The notes: generated by a model from the letters alone, not told the origin. A stretch of DNA of 64,000 bases from Rotaria sordida (GCA_905250125.1 CAJNOL010000482.1:48560-112559); one strand, 5' to 3'. Shown: positions 11,710 through 25,219, counted from the stretch's first letter. Program-made: numbers and translations.

Positions 11710-13613
11710 TTAAAATCTTAATCTCAACTGCACTTGTGGTTGATCAGATGTTTTTTTACCAAAGACTAAATCAGTTGGTTCAGCAATTATCTCGTGTAGT
11801 TCAGCTGTTCCTTTAACTGTTTGTAATGTATGTAGTATTTGCTTTCTTATTTCATCAACATGAGATTGATCATAAGTAAATAATTTGATTGATGTAGAAT
11901 TTTGAATTTCATGAACAAAATCTGATGTTTTTTCATATGATTTAGTTGGATTGAATGAAACGTATTTGTCCATTTTTCTTTTCATTTGAGCTGAAATGGC
12001 ATCGGCCACACCTTTGCCATGTCCGCATTCAAGAAAAATCCATCTCATTGTAATTGCATGCTTTGTTGCATATTGATTTAACATATAAATGGATGGTTTA
12101 TTACGATATTGTGAAGACGGAGAATCTGATATGATGTCAATTCTTTTTTTTTGTTGATCAATGATCAAGTAATCTAATAAATCTTTAATGCTACACCATG
12201 CAGCATCTGCCATATGGCTTGTACAATCGGACATTGAAGAAAAACTAAATGCATTAGAATGTGACCAAACATATCCTAAATGTAAAGACACATGATGTTC
12301 AGAGTAGTATGCACCTAAAACATGAAAATGTACATAAAATATCTCACTGAATTTTTCTAAATAGTCCAATCACTCTGGAATACCCTTTTCTTCTTGAGTC
12401 TGTCGAATATTATAATTTTCGGCCCAGTCGATTTATATTGTTGCTGTATCAAGTGATTGTTGGGCATCAACTTTTGCTTGTTTAGTAGCCTTGAGTTGTT
12501 GATGCACACGTTGTAAATGTTGTTCAAGTTTCTATTGAAATGAAAAACATTAACCTTCTAATCAAAGGTACGAACGAAACGAAACTTACTTCAGTTTCGA
12601 AAGAAAATTGTCCTACAAAGTCTTCAATTGATGCTACTAATGTAATTTTTTCTTGATATCATTGATGAGCTTCCAGATGTTTTCACGTTCTTCCATTCAC
12701 TATAAGTCAAGCTAAATTTTTCACGTTTTAGTTGATGTAAAGCGTCTTTCAATTGTATGATTGTTTGTTGATTATTTAATACTTCGTTCAGATCAACCGA
12801 CATGGAATTTAATAATTGTTTGATGATTGGTTTTGTTGATTTTAGTTGGTTTAATTTGTCGAATTTTATCTGTGGATTTATACAAATAATACATAGACAT
12901 GTACCCCAATCATCAACTTTTGGTTTAACAACAATTGAAGGTACATAGCGTAAGAATGTATGATAATCAACATCAATTTTTGTTTCTATTTCAAATTGTT
13001 GATAAAGAACTGTTAAGTGGTTCAATCGATATCGTATTTGTTGATGATTTATTGTCTTTTTTCTATCTGGACATAATTTCGATATATCATCTCTGCACAT
13101 AAAATCTCTAATTTTTTCTTCAAGTTGAGAAGGTGTTGATGAAGGAGGTGTATATTGATTTGATAAATTAATACCAAACTTCCGTCGAACAGCTGATATT
13201 GTACCACGTGGAAGATTTTTCTTTTCGTTTATCATCCGTAAAGTTGCTCGCTTTTTAGCTGTTGGATTTAAACTCGATATCAAGACTTTTGTCGGAGATG
13301 GTGTTGATGTTTCTGGTGATAAAGGTTCATTTATAATCGGTAATAGTAAATTAAATTGGTTCACTTCTTGTTCTAGATCAAATATTCTTTTGCGGAGTTT
13401 CATGTTTTCATTTTTTAATTTATTGATATTTGTTCGACGACGACGACGTTGACCTTCTTTTTTTCTTAGATCTTTTTTCGTTGATGATGATGATAATGAT
13501 CTGATTGCTTGTTCTTTCAATCTTTTTTGCTTTTTATTACGCCGATAACTAGCTTGAGTAATCGCTTTTTTTCCTATATTCCTTATCAAAAGCTTTTATA
13601 TTTAAACGTTTCA
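11710..13613 (-). pseudogene. Transposase-like protein with DDE-like SDSPSSQYRN and GHGKG motifs, disrupted
   Basis: Minus-strand gene in three coding blocks: about 13613-12590, 12531-12384 and 12314-11710. They are separated by GT-AG introns of 58 and 69 bp. The N-terminal half is basic with a coiled-coil-like Leu/Glu/Lys stretch. The C-terminal half carries IDWAENY, SDSPSSQYRNK and ECGHGKGVADAI. From memory, this motif order typifies a widespread family of uncharacterised, transposon-like animal proteins; a DDE nuclease role is inferred. An in-frame TAA at 12433-12435 sits just before IDWAENY. A frameshift is needed near 12660, between KTSGSSS and YQEKITL. A run of A residues near 13563 may hide a further shift, because the only good ATG (13613) is in another frame. 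Terminal repeats were not identified. It could be a host-derived relative of such transposons. Confidence 0.6.
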
Positions 13614-16600
13614 TTTTTATTTTCAATTTGTATTTTTGATCATACGTCAAGGCACGTTTTTCTTTCATTTTTGGCTATTAATCTACAACAAAGGACCGTT
13701 AGAATCCGAGTAATTAGTATATTTGATGTTTGAATTGACATACACATCGTTTCTTTTAATGAAATTTATGAGACACATCGGTCACTGTGGATGATAATGG
13801 CAGTCAAGTACATTGTTTAGTGTGAAGTCTTGCCAAATCAGCACTAGATGCGTATTTTCGGACGTGATAGAGGTATAAAAATGATGGTATTGTGAAACAG
13901 CTCTCGATAAAGGAACGATTAGTATATTTTATTTACATATATCGATCAATCTTAGTGCATAATTATTTCAAAAAATCTCGCTCTACACTTTCTTAGTAAA
14001 ACTGAATTTTCTTTTGAACGGAGAAAGATTTTTGCTTGATTTTTTGGGATATTACTCTACTCTATGAGATGAAAAAAGGATCGCATTTTTGTTACAAGCG
14101 GTTTAGTTTTCATTAAGTTATAGCAATAACAAAGTTTAAAATCTTATCTACATATTGTGTGAACATAGCTTTTTTTAAACTTGTATAAAAATTTTGTATT
14201 AACAAAGCATATGAAACGAACTTCTTTTACTTGTCAAATTATTTTCCCCTCCTCTCTCTTTCATATTCGATCGAATTTGTTCCAATCAAATTTCTTGAAC
14301 TTGAAAGCCAATAAATTTAATCTCGCTCCACACAAAAATAAAGTGTCTTAACGTCTATTATTGATAGTTTTTCATTCATAAAACCTTGCCTGGAGCTAAA
14401 ACTAATGACATACCCTGGAAGCTCGTGACGAGTTCTACAAGTCTAGCTGCAAAAACAGTTGAAAAATGATCGTATCATAATAAAAAAAATGAATTCCTTC
14501 CGATAGATGACGCTCGAAAGCTATGTATTTGATATTGTGACTACGATTTCTCGAAAACTAAAACAGCTAGAAACTTGATTTTTTCAGAAGTGAATGACCA
14601 TCTTTAGGCAAACAAATCAAAAAAAATTCCAAAAATTGGTTGAGTAGAACTCGACTTATGAGCATTTTTCTCTTCCAGACCATACAGTACAATGCGCGCG
14701 CCCTTCATTCATATATTTATAGTAAGAGACTTTTTTTCTTGGTCTGCTCGCTGAATATGTGAAGGCTAATCATTCATTCGTTAATTAGAAGGTAGGTTTT
14801 GCTTGTTCTCGCTAAAGGCGACGGCCAGAAAAAGAAATTACAAACGTCGCTGTATTGTTACTTTTATATTTCTTTTTCTTTGGGGACGGCGTTGATGTGA
14901 GGCATTTACGCATAGGTTTATTGCGTGATAAAAATCTAGAACGGTTGATTGCACACTACAAGAATGATATATTTTATTTGTGTAGTATGATAACGAGTTG
15001 ATTTTTTCTGTTCTCTTCTTCACTAATATGCGTAAATGTATTTGAAAAGGAGAACAAGAAAAAGAATGGATCGATTTTTTTTCTCTACTGAATAGATACC
15101 TGTGGGAAGCATGTAAAATAGGTATCACTCGTATTGACGATATGAATCGGTATAGATCAATGACTTGAGATTAGAAATTAATTATTAATGAAAATAATGC
15201 AAATTTCCTGTTTTGGTTTATATTAAAAATGGGGAATATTCAACTTTAATCGGCTATTGTCAACCTTTAAACGATGACTTTGGATTCTTTGTATCCATCT
15301 GGATATAGCTCTGGACAAAAGATAAAAATGAATGATGCAAGAAAAACAATGTATGAAGATATTATTTGAGAATGGAAGACCTGTTAATGCCATATGCATC
15401 AGCTATCTCCGATTCCATCACAATTTAGGACGGTGAACTGTGAAAATGATAGACAGACGATGAATAATCAAAAAATAATAATGACGCCAAGATTTCAAAT
15501 AAAAACAAAAAGTCAATAGAATGCATAAATTTTCATTTTCTACAATGCTCAAACAAAGTTTGGACTCAATCGGATTGTGCATCTGCTAGCAGATGAAACA
15601 CAAAACTGACCATTTTTTTCCAAATTCATACGAATGATGCTATTGATGACCAAAATTCGAATTTGGAGATTGAATGGGAAACGTTGAAAGCAAGTTCGAT
15701 GTTATTTGGAAACAATAGATTTAGCAGAAGAAGAATAGTTAAGGCCGACTCTAATGATCAGATTGATTAGCTTTATATTTTCATTTATTTAATCACCATA
15801 TCACGACAAATCGAATGAATCAACTTGATTCTTTTAACAAATAGAAAGATTCAAAAAGAAACAAATCAATTTCACTTTTATTTTGGTTCTTCGAAGACAT
15901 TTATGATTTATTTCCTTTATTACTATAATATATGTGATTAATTGGATTTATATAACAGTTACGATTTTAATCAAACTTTCAAGAGCATAGCAATGTTTGA
16001 TAGTTTATTATTATCTATTTTTTTATTGAACAAAACTTCGACATTGTACAAAATGAAGCAGTTAAGATAAGACTATAATTTAAAAAAAAAAGAATAATCT
16101 AACCTAACCTAACAAAACAAGACACATACACACATGCGACATCATTAAAATACATTTAGTATTGATTTTCTTTGATATAATGTGTCTTAGTGTTAGTGAT
16201 GATATCTGTTTTGTGCTGAATGGTCGAAGTCATCGATCGACTTGTATATGTACTTTTTCTTTTTTCTTTTTCATTTTTTTGTCTTACTCTTCTTCTTGAT
16301 GATGTTGATATGCACCATCATCGATTAAATTTCTGCTCATGCGACTTTATTATAACGGATAACAGAGCTTTTTAATTTCATATCTTTTTTTTATTTCTCA
16401 GCTCAACGGTTTTTTTTTCTTTCAAATAATCAATAGATTATCATTGATCAATTGCATAATTCATCAACAGAGACTATATCGTTCAAGGCAATCACTCAAC
16501 AAGAATTATCCAGTAAGTGACCATAGTCATTGCGAATGTGAATTTCTTTTACATATTTTTTGCGTTCATTTTTTATATATTTATTCATCATTCAATAATA

Positions 16601-19525
16601 ATAAAATTTATCTATCAAAAATATTCTTTATTTTATGCATTTAAATTAATTTCGAAGCTGGCTTGTTGAACAACAACTACACTCTAACAAAGAATTGAAG
16701 GAGAAAAAACATGTGTGTGTATGTGTACATTTTCATGTGTTTCTTTTGCTGTAATATCATCCTTTAATATGAGGCAGCGGTCATCGGATCCCGTTAGGAT
16801 ATCGAGAGATATTATCAATACAAAATGAATTTGTGACTCTTCACAGCAGTGCTCCATTCTTTTTACATCTATTGATTGTGAAAGATAGAAATATTGAAGA
16901 AAAATATCTGTTCTACTGCAGAAATCAGTGAAGCATGCGGAGTATGTATTTGCCTTCACAATACTATGTGGATTATGCTCTACCGACAAGGCCGACGCTC
17001 AAAAAAAATGTTGATCACTCATCCATGACCGATGGAGAGTAGTTGTGCGGAGAGAGAGAAGAAAGGGAATCTAGTATGATGATAGATAGAAAGTAAAATA
17101 AAAATCGTATTAATTCGAACAATGGCATGTTTGCGCAGCAAGTATGTAATAAAAAAAAGAATAATAAGTGACTGGCACATGTGCAACTTTTGTCCAATAT
17201 TAACAAAAGAGAGAGAGAGAGAGAGAAAGTCAAACTAATGACTCACTACTTTCTTCGTTTGCCTGCACACATATTAAGGGGATATCAAAGGTTCTGAAAT
17301 CATTTTAAAACTCATCATTCTTGTATCAAATAAGAGCAAACTTTTTGAAACTTTCATAAATTATTTTACTTACTTAGGACTAAAATACCTACGATGTTTA
17401 ATACTGGTCGCTTGTATTATCACAGAGGAAATAGAACAACATTATCATGCTTTATTTTATCGCTTATTATATAGCTATATCATGATGAAAATGTATTACA
17501 ATACATCCCTAAATGGAATAAATAAAGAAAATCGAACAAAATATGAAAGGATGTATAATAAAATAAATATATGGTATCTCGATGTTTTTTCCTTGTAGTA
17601 TTATCATCATCATCAGATAGATATTGAACAATTAAATACAATAATAAATAATTTAATTAGTTCATCATTCATATCCAATCGAACAAGGCAAAAAAGAAGC
17701 ATTTTTCTTTTTGGCCATTCATATGTAAGTTTATATTGAAACAAACTGAAGCAATAATAACAAATAAAGAGATTGAAGAAAAGAAAAGCAAAAACGAAAA
17801 AAGAAATATGTCGAATCATAGATATTGCTAAAATAGAACATTAAAGAAAAAAGAAGAGAAATATATGAATTATAGAGATTATACAGAAAAGCAAAAGGAC
17901 TTATTATCACACGAAATGTATACTATTTTGTTTATTTTATTATTGACAAAAAGATCGATCATATTTTCGCGTTGTTCATTTATTAAAATACATACAAAAT
18001 CTTCGCAGTTGCATCTAGATGGAAATAGAAAAATGAATGAAATTATTTTTAAAAAAAAAGTTTCTAGTTAGTTAGATACAAAGTGTTCATGAGCATCAAT
18101 ATCAGCTTTATGTGTTAATTCGTGAACTTCTTCTGTAAGTTAATCATTCAATGAAAGTATATAGTCAAAAAGTTATCAAAATTTGGCTTCTGAGAAGCTT
18201 TTTATGCTTTTTCAAACTAGCAAACTCATTTCAAACACTAAAATTTTTTGATAACTGGTCCTTACTGTTTTGAGTGACTATTTCATGGTCCATCTCTTAA
18301 GCTAAAAGTCTGTATTCTTTTACAAAAATTCGACATGCTTGTCTGACTAGGTAATAGACTGAAAAGTTGCCGATTTTTGAACTTAAAATTGTTTGTAGTA
18401 TCAGTTTCTTTTCAACTATTAAACATGTGTCGAAAGGAAAAGTATATGATATCTTATATTTAAATTAATACTCTTCATTGAACTCCAAAATCCGACGTCA
18501 ATGGAGTCAAAATCGGAGTGATCTTAAGGAAATTTTTTCGGAGTCACTGTCGAAGTTAAATCAGTGAACCAGTGAAGTACTTTTACTCTTACATAGTAAC
18601 AAGTTTATGCTTCATTTGATAAGTAATGAACAAATATATGCTATTTTATAGATTGATAAGTTTCAAAAAATAAACATCAGAGAGACCTTTTCATTAACAA
18701 GTAGCATGAAAAGAAGTATAAATGCAAGTCATAAAAAAACCATTTCAGAGTTTCTCGGAGTCGAAGCCAAAAATTTTGACGGCACAGAGTTATACTTCAA
18801 ATATCGATTCAAAAGTGACTCATTTATTTTGAGACTTCGGTTATATAAAAATTCGTAATTGTTTCTTATACAGCTATACCATTCGATGGTTGATATTTAT
18901 AACGCTTATTTTAAATTGTCAATAAACAATTTGTTCTTCATCTTTAATAAATTTTTCAAGTACAACAATTTGAGTCACGTCTATATATTACGAATCGTTA
19001 AAACATTTATTTATTTTTTTTGTAAACAAACTTTTTTTTAAGCTTTAGAAAAAAAACGATAATATTATTCTACCATTTATAAGTATTATTATATTAATAT
19101 TATTCATGATACTTATTCTCTTCTACGACTTATATAAGAGCAAACAAACACCTAAAATTTGTCAAATGAATTATTTCATAAGAATTTCTAATAATTTAGT
19201 GTCGGCCTATATGAATACAAATCAAAACAAAATATATTCTTTTTTCTTTGTTTTCTCTTGCTTTTTAATCAAGTCCATGTGCATTATATGTCGCCACATC
19301 AATTGTTTCGTACAGTTATTTAAAATGAGGTACGAAAGTAAAAAAAAAAGAGAGAAAGCTGACAACAGCGTAAAAGAGTTTTTTTTCTCTGTGCAAGTGG
19401 TATAGTTTCGAGAGACAGTGAAGTGTTAATTTTACAGCTGCAATAGCAACGTCGTTGTCGACCAACGCTTAATATTTTTCTTCTTTCTTTTCAATCGATA
19501 CATTGAAAATTTCAAATAAATAATT
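13614..19525. other. Long intergenic region without a recognised gene
   Basis: About 5.9 kb of AT-rich DNA. All open frames are short, low-complexity or lack family resemblance. Small items include a GA microsatellite at 17210-17226, a possible minus-strand 22-codon terminal exon at 18069-18136, and two patches rich in CGGAGTC near 18500 and 18760 that look like decayed repeat DNA. An AG with a pyrimidine tract at about 19436 may be the 5' UTR acceptor of the next gene. Confidence 0.5.
18069..18136 (-). other. Possible orphan terminal exon (22 codons)
   Basis: On the minus strand an acceptor-like ACTTACAG is followed by an open frame reading EVHELTHKADIDAHEHFVSN and then TAA. Codon choice (GAA, CAT, AAA, GAT) matches the real genes of this window. 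No partner exons were found upstream on that strand, and I do not recognise the protein. It may be a decayed gene end or chance. Confidence 0.25.
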
Positions 19526-20909
19526 ATGACTGATCATAATCAACATCATGGTCCTATATCAACTGTTCAATTAAGTCCATTTGGTGAAGAACAATGGAAT
19601 CGTATAGTAACATATTCACCAATTTATGTACATTGGACAGATATGTTAATGATGAGTCAACAACGAACACATAAACCTTCATCGGGAAAATTAAATTTGA
19701 TGGGTCATATCGATTTAAATACTCTTAAATTAGAAGACGAATTATTAATCAATGAACTTCATGATATAAGAAAAGCAGCTGCTAATCCATCAAAAGGAAA
19801 AAATACAAATAATGAATCAAAAGTTGTTGATGATACACAAAATCATCGAGAAGCACCGTCAACTATAGATGATTATCAAGCATCATCAACAAATTTCTCT
19901 CATGACTCAAGAGAACCTGCAAAACATCATTCTAGCTATGTAGAATCATCATTTATTGAACAACAATATAAAATAAAACGTCCTGTTTTATCAAACCAGG
20001 TATATATTTTTGCATAGACTCTAATCAATATATCTTTTTCTTTGAATTACTAAGGTATGAATATAAATTGTTTTTTTCAAACACAATGTAATTAGATTTT
20101 TTTTCTATTCGAATTTTTCAATACTAAAAATATACTAGTTTACTTTTATTAATTAAGAATTTCAATATAGACGAAAATCTCTTCTACATTATTTCTAGAT
20201 CATATTTTGCAAAGAAAAAAAATGTGTTGATTCATGAATAAATTAAAAATTATTTTAATTATTCTATTTCTTTTCTTTATATTTTCAGACTATCCCTCTT
20301 CAACCTAATGGTGATAATCAAGTGAAAAAACTATCTCAGATTAGTTTCGGTACGAAACAACCATCTTCCATAATCACTCAACTTCGACAATCAGCAATTA
20401 TTCGTGAACAATCTTTCTCAACTACAAATGATAATCGTACTTCTAGTCCGTTATCAGTTTCTTCATCAAAACGAAATATTGTTAGTGCTCATTCGAATCA
20501 TAATTATTGTCAACAACAAAAATATCAAGCATCAAAATCATCATTATCAAATGATATAAATACAACGGGTAGTATTCATGAACAATTAACAAGAGAATCA
20601 TCATCGTCTTTTAAAGGAGTACGTGCAAGAAGTACTACTAGTAGTCGTTCAACAATACGTATGCTTAAAACAAAAAATGATCGTAAACGTCAAAAACAAA
20701 ATATTGAATTAAAAACACTTTTAGTGGATCCATATAAACAAATACCATGGAATGATGGAATATTAGATGAATCAATACCAAATTCACTTGAAATAATGCA
20801 TAAAACGTGTGGACCAGGAACTCCATTTGAACGAAATTTAAGATATAATTATCATAGACAATTGAATCTATTTAGAAATGGTTCAATGAGGTCTTTAAAA
20901 TATTCTTAA
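19526..20909 (+). CDS. Unrecognised 364-aa Ser/Gln/Asn-rich protein, two exons
   Basis: Exon 1 is 19526-19999 and exon 2 is 20289-20909, joined in phase 0 across a 289-bp intron (donor CAG|gtatat, acceptor ttttcag). Together they give 1095 nt. The N-terminus has a more ordered segment (QLSPFGEEQWNRIVTYSPIY). The centre is low-complexity Ser/Thr/Asn/Gln with a basic patch (LKTKNDRKRQKQN). The C-terminus is again ordered, with VDPYKQIPWNDG and HKTCGPGTPFERNLRYN, the best candidates for a conserved motif. There is no signal peptide or membrane segment. A poly(A) signal lies at 21043. Codon use and clean splicing support a real gene. I do not recognise the family and assign no function. Confidence 0.8.
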
Positions 20910-23536
20910 TTAAAATTTTTCTTTTTAATTCTCAATTGATTCTTCTACTATTGGATTGATTTAATGATAAACTATATCAACTGCTTGTAATTCTGTTTTT
21001 TTTTAATATTCTGTTCACGTTTTCTTTGTATATTAATTATGCAATAAAACAAGGAAAAATATCCAATCTAATGTAAAGTATTCTAGACCTAAATTCAATG
21101 TCAAACAGATGTCTTCGATGAGATATGTTTATGTAACGAAATGTAATATATGAAAATCGAAAACAATAACACTGAATAAAAATTTATTGTTTTATAAAAT
21201 GTTATCCTAATATTGACTTTTAAATAAAAATTGAACGTTCAATATCATATCATAATTATGAACATCGTGAGAACTTTCTACTCGATATTATCAGATATTC
21301 TTTCACGAACCTTTCTTTTCTTGACACTGATAAAACATTCTATTTTTAAAATACATTTTTACGAAGAAATGTTTATTTTCCTTATTTTGTTTGATAAAAC
21401 ATCTGCTGTTTAACCATGAATCTTATCATTCATTTAATGAAAAAAAGTAAACCTTGCTATCACAGGGTATTCTCTATTGTCTTGATCTATCATTTATACT
21501 TTATTGTTCGTTGTTGAAATTTCGGCTACGGTATGTATCATTGTCATTAGTATCATCTACAAAGGATATACAAGTAAAAATCGCACTTTTGGATCTCCAC
21601 CACCTCTGCCCAGCAATGTCCAGTTTTGACTGGTTCCCTTCTCCTGGACGTCCAGTTTTCAAAATGTTTTTTAAAAAGAATCCATTTGCTCAAATATACT
21701 GCTTGTTTCTATATTAAACAACTAATTTATCTTTTGTTGAATGATTTATTCATAGATGGCGGATCATCGAATAGTGAGAAGTTGTTCATTTGAAAATGTT
21801 CAAAAAAATAAAAAATAAAAAATAGTAGTTGTCGTAAGTATTCGAACGTCTACATCCGCCTAATCTCTCTATTCCGCCTATTAGAAATGGCTGGTTTTTA
21901 CTGATCCCGCCCTCCCCCTTTCCTTTCTTTTTCTGGGCGCTCTTTACAGATGGTTCCATCTTAGCTTATACATTTTCTTATAGACGTTAAATGATAACAG
22001 AACTATTTTGTAATCATGTTAATTTTACTTTGTATTTTTATCTTATTTCTTTGCACAACTCTCAAACGTCTCGAAAATTAGGGTCAAGAAAAACTATCGT
22101 TTTGTCTTTGGTAATGAATCTTTTTCTCACAGTTTGTGTGAATATTCAACGTCATATTCTGCTATTTAATGCTCTATGATTACATGCACATAAAGTAAGA
22201 CGATGGATATTGCATCCTATTCCATTGATAGTTTGTGGAGTTTATCTATCTATTTATTATTTTAGTGTAGGATTTTAAATAATGTGGATTTAATTACTAT
22301 TAAAAAGTTTTCAGTAATGAGAATAATACTGTTTTGGCTAATCTTGCATCAATTATTTAATATTTGTTGACAACAAAAACCTATTCGGAAAACATAATGA
22401 AAATGAACTAGTCAATTGCTTATTTTTCCACTACTTGTTACTATTATTTGAATTTCAATGACAATTGAAATTGTATTACAAGCATTCGGTGTTCTGAATT
22501 TATACGATGACATGTCTTAAATTTATTCTGTTTATTATATAATCCATTTTATTTATGCATTACAATCATTTATTTATTTATTTGCATAACCTAATATCAT
22601 GAAGTATCTTAAAAGTCATGCAAAACGAATGTTATAAGATCAAGTATTACATCTTTAATAGTATCTGAATCTATCTTATGATTGTCATTTACACTTTTCA
22701 GTTCTCCGAATGATTTTAGTTTATTGTTGAATGACAATATTTATTAAGTTTTTTGGTAAAATATTGATAAATAAATGAATTAAACTATACTTTTACATTT
22801 AAATCTATTGAATAAAATTTTTTATGATAGCTCAATATTTTAACTGTTTATATCAACCGATAGACATTAGTAGATGAAAAATACTTACTTTTAGAGTAAT
22901 TCAGAGAACTTGAGCAGTCACTGATTTAAAACAATGATTCATCTTTGATACTCTCTTTGGATATCATACAACTTTTAAGGTTCGAAATATTTATATTCGT
23001 TAAATACCAGTTCATTTAAAGTTCATCCGATTTGATATTTTTTAATTAAAGATTAATATATTTATTCATTACTCATCGATTTACTACTCAATCTTCTTCC
23101 GTTCGTTTTGAAGCAGTATACAACAAAAATGTCCTCTATATTTCATAAACAAGAACACATCTAAACATACTTCAAAAATCAATTGAACGTTTGATATCGA
23201 ATGATATAATCAGTAGTGTTTAAAGATTGTTTTTTTTTCTATAATCATCTGTCTACATTATGTTTAACAACATGTGCAATTTAATGATTCATTTGTGCCA
23301 TATTATCAAAATCATCTGACTGCATGAATAAAGCAGAGAGAGAGAGAGAAAGCGAATAAAACCGCGCGTCGACGGAATATACGAGAAGAATTCTTTGTAT
23401 CTTTCATAACAAAATTAGAAGCATAGTCTTCGAACATTTCTATTTGTTATCTATGATCTTATTCAGTTTTCAATTTTCTTTTTTGAATATTTATAAGTAT
23501 TAAAATATTCTTTTCAATTTAAAAACTTAGTAATCA
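20910..23536. other. Intergenic DNA upstream of the homeobox gene
   Basis: AT-rich sequence with no gene I can support. It includes a GC-richer patch at 21840-21960 (CCGCC-rich, possibly old repeat) and a GA microsatellite at 23336-23350 close to a CpG-containing CCGCGCGTCGACGG segment, about 170 bp before the homeobox start codon. That position suits a promoter. Confidence 0.4.
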
Positions 23537-25219
23537 ATGTCGACTGGTGAGATATTATATTCAATTATTCAAAATATTTTTCATCTTTATATATATATAT
23601 ATATATATATACATATAGAAGATATTATTATTAAAGAAGAACCAATTGTTGATAGAACTATTCATTTTTTAATTCCAGCACTTTCTGCAGGTATTATTAT
23701 AAACAAATAATAAATTATTTCTTTACCTTTTAATTTTTCTTCAAGATGAACCATCACATATTCTTAGTTTACCTGAAACATTTGCTATACAACAGAGTCC
23801 ATTGGAAGTAAATTATTCGTTTATTATCTAAATACGAATAAACAATATTAAGAAATATGTAGTGGCGCTCAAAATCGATCATACACTTAATTGATTGCTT
23901 TGTTTTTCTAATATCTTAAGAAAGTTTCAACATATAGAGTTGAGATTTTCGTCAAAACGTAGTCCAGTTTTCATAGTTTATCAGTTCACTATATCATATA
24001 TTTACTATGTCAGACTAGAAACACTAAAAATGATGTGTTTCGATATCGCTCCCAAATGATCATACAACACGCTCAAAAATATAAAAATATATTACCGATC
24101 AAAAATTTCGTATTTCATTATTTTAAACAAGAATTTGCATTTTGAGATATTAGAAAAACAAGATGATCGGTTATGCGTATGATCAATATTGAGTAACACT
24201 GTATATTTTTTCTCATAATCGTTAATGATAAATATTTCAGATACCATTACCATCAGGAAAATATATTCTTGCTCCAAGTCCAAGTGAATTATGTATATTT
24301 AAGATATTGCTTGTATTTCGTTTTGATATGTTTTTATCATTTAGTTCATTATTATGAATCAGTTCAACCTCAAATGAATAGTATTATATCTTCATCTGAA
24401 GGTATTATTGATCATTTAACATCTGAAAATTTTATTCATATTGTTGAAAATTTATCGGAATATTCAATTCCTTGTCCGGTAAAAGAAGATGACATTTTTA
24501 TTAATTTAGTTAAAAAAAAAACACAAAAAAACTTAATTAGGTTTTACAAAGTCATGTTGATAAATCAACATCAATGATTTCAATGGATGATTTTGATGAA
24601 ACAATATCAAATCCACCACCAATTACAGAATATTATTTTCGTCCAAGGTAAATTTCTAATATAATTATGAAATAGGCTATTTTTTTTTTGAATTCGAAAA
24701 TTTCTAGTCCATCATATTATGATCCAATTTGTGAATATTCATCTTCAACCATTGATGATCCAAATTTATTTATACATAATGAACAATTAACATCATATTT
24801 AAATAATTCAAGTAATAGTTCATCGAATTGTGATGTTAATTATCAATGGACAACATTACCTGTTACAATAGCATCATCGAATAATATAAATTGGAAAAAA
24901 GTTCGTTCAAATGGAAACCATAATAATAAAATAAAAGCACGAAATAGTCGAAAACGTACTAAATTTTCTAATGGTGATCTTGAAATATTAAATTTATTTT
25001 TTGAAAGAAATCCTATGCCATCTCGATCAGATATATCAATTTTATCAGAAAAACTTGCTTATCCACGTTATATTATTCAAGTTAGTGTTAGACTTTTCTA
25101 TGATTAATTTTCTTATATATATAAATATAAATGATTTTTAGGTATGGTTTTATAATAAACGTCAATCACTTAAACGAGCTAATTCCTCATCATCTCGATT
25201 AGATAGAATTGCAAAATGA
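23537..25219 (+). CDS. Homeobox transcription factor, atypical, with Tyr at homeodomain position 50
   Basis: Eight exons: 23537-23546, 23619-23690, 23746-23807, 24241-24292, 24345-24478, 24541-24647, 24708-25080, 25142-25219. They total 888 nt, 295 aa. The homeodomain occupies residues 225-284, near the C-terminus. It starts NSRKRTKF and has R5, F8, L16, F20, I45, W48, F49, N51 and R53. The recognition helix reads VWFYNKRQSLKR, so position 50 is Tyr. The last intron falls between homeodomain residues 46 and 47, a position common in some homeobox classes. Helix 1-2 spacing and L38 recall POU-type homeodomains, but no POU-specific domain, zinc finger or paired box precedes it. The N-terminal 220 residues are acidic and Ser/Asn-rich. 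An AG acceptor-like site lies 6 nt before the ATG, and AATAAA is at 25324. Orthology is not assigned. Confidence 0.85.
23860..24201. mobile_element. Tc1/mariner-like miniature element in homeobox intron 3
   Basis: The left end, TAGTGGCGCTCAAAATCGAT followed by CATACAC, pairs with the reverse complement of the right end, CAGTGTTACTCAATATTGAT followed by CATACGC. Ends of the CAGTG(G)CGCTCAA type are typical of Tc1-like elements, which insert at TA. TA follows on the right, but the left duplication looks mutated (TG). The ~340-bp interior has no transposase. The element fills nearly all of the 433-bp intron. Confidence 0.6.

Noticed and set aside
13509-13733. 74-codon plus-strand frame opposite the transposase-like gene
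   Set aside because: Shadow frame; the minus strand has the coherent gene with introns and motifs.
16098-16118. TAACCTAACCTAAC-like phrase as a telomeric repeat
   Set aside because: Only two or three units, in interior AT-rich DNA; not evidence of a telomere.
24479-24577. Reading through the homeobox intron 5 as coding (open to 24577)
   Set aside because: A 62-bp GT-AG intron (24479-24540) restores the frame that leads to the homeodomain; read-through hits a stop.
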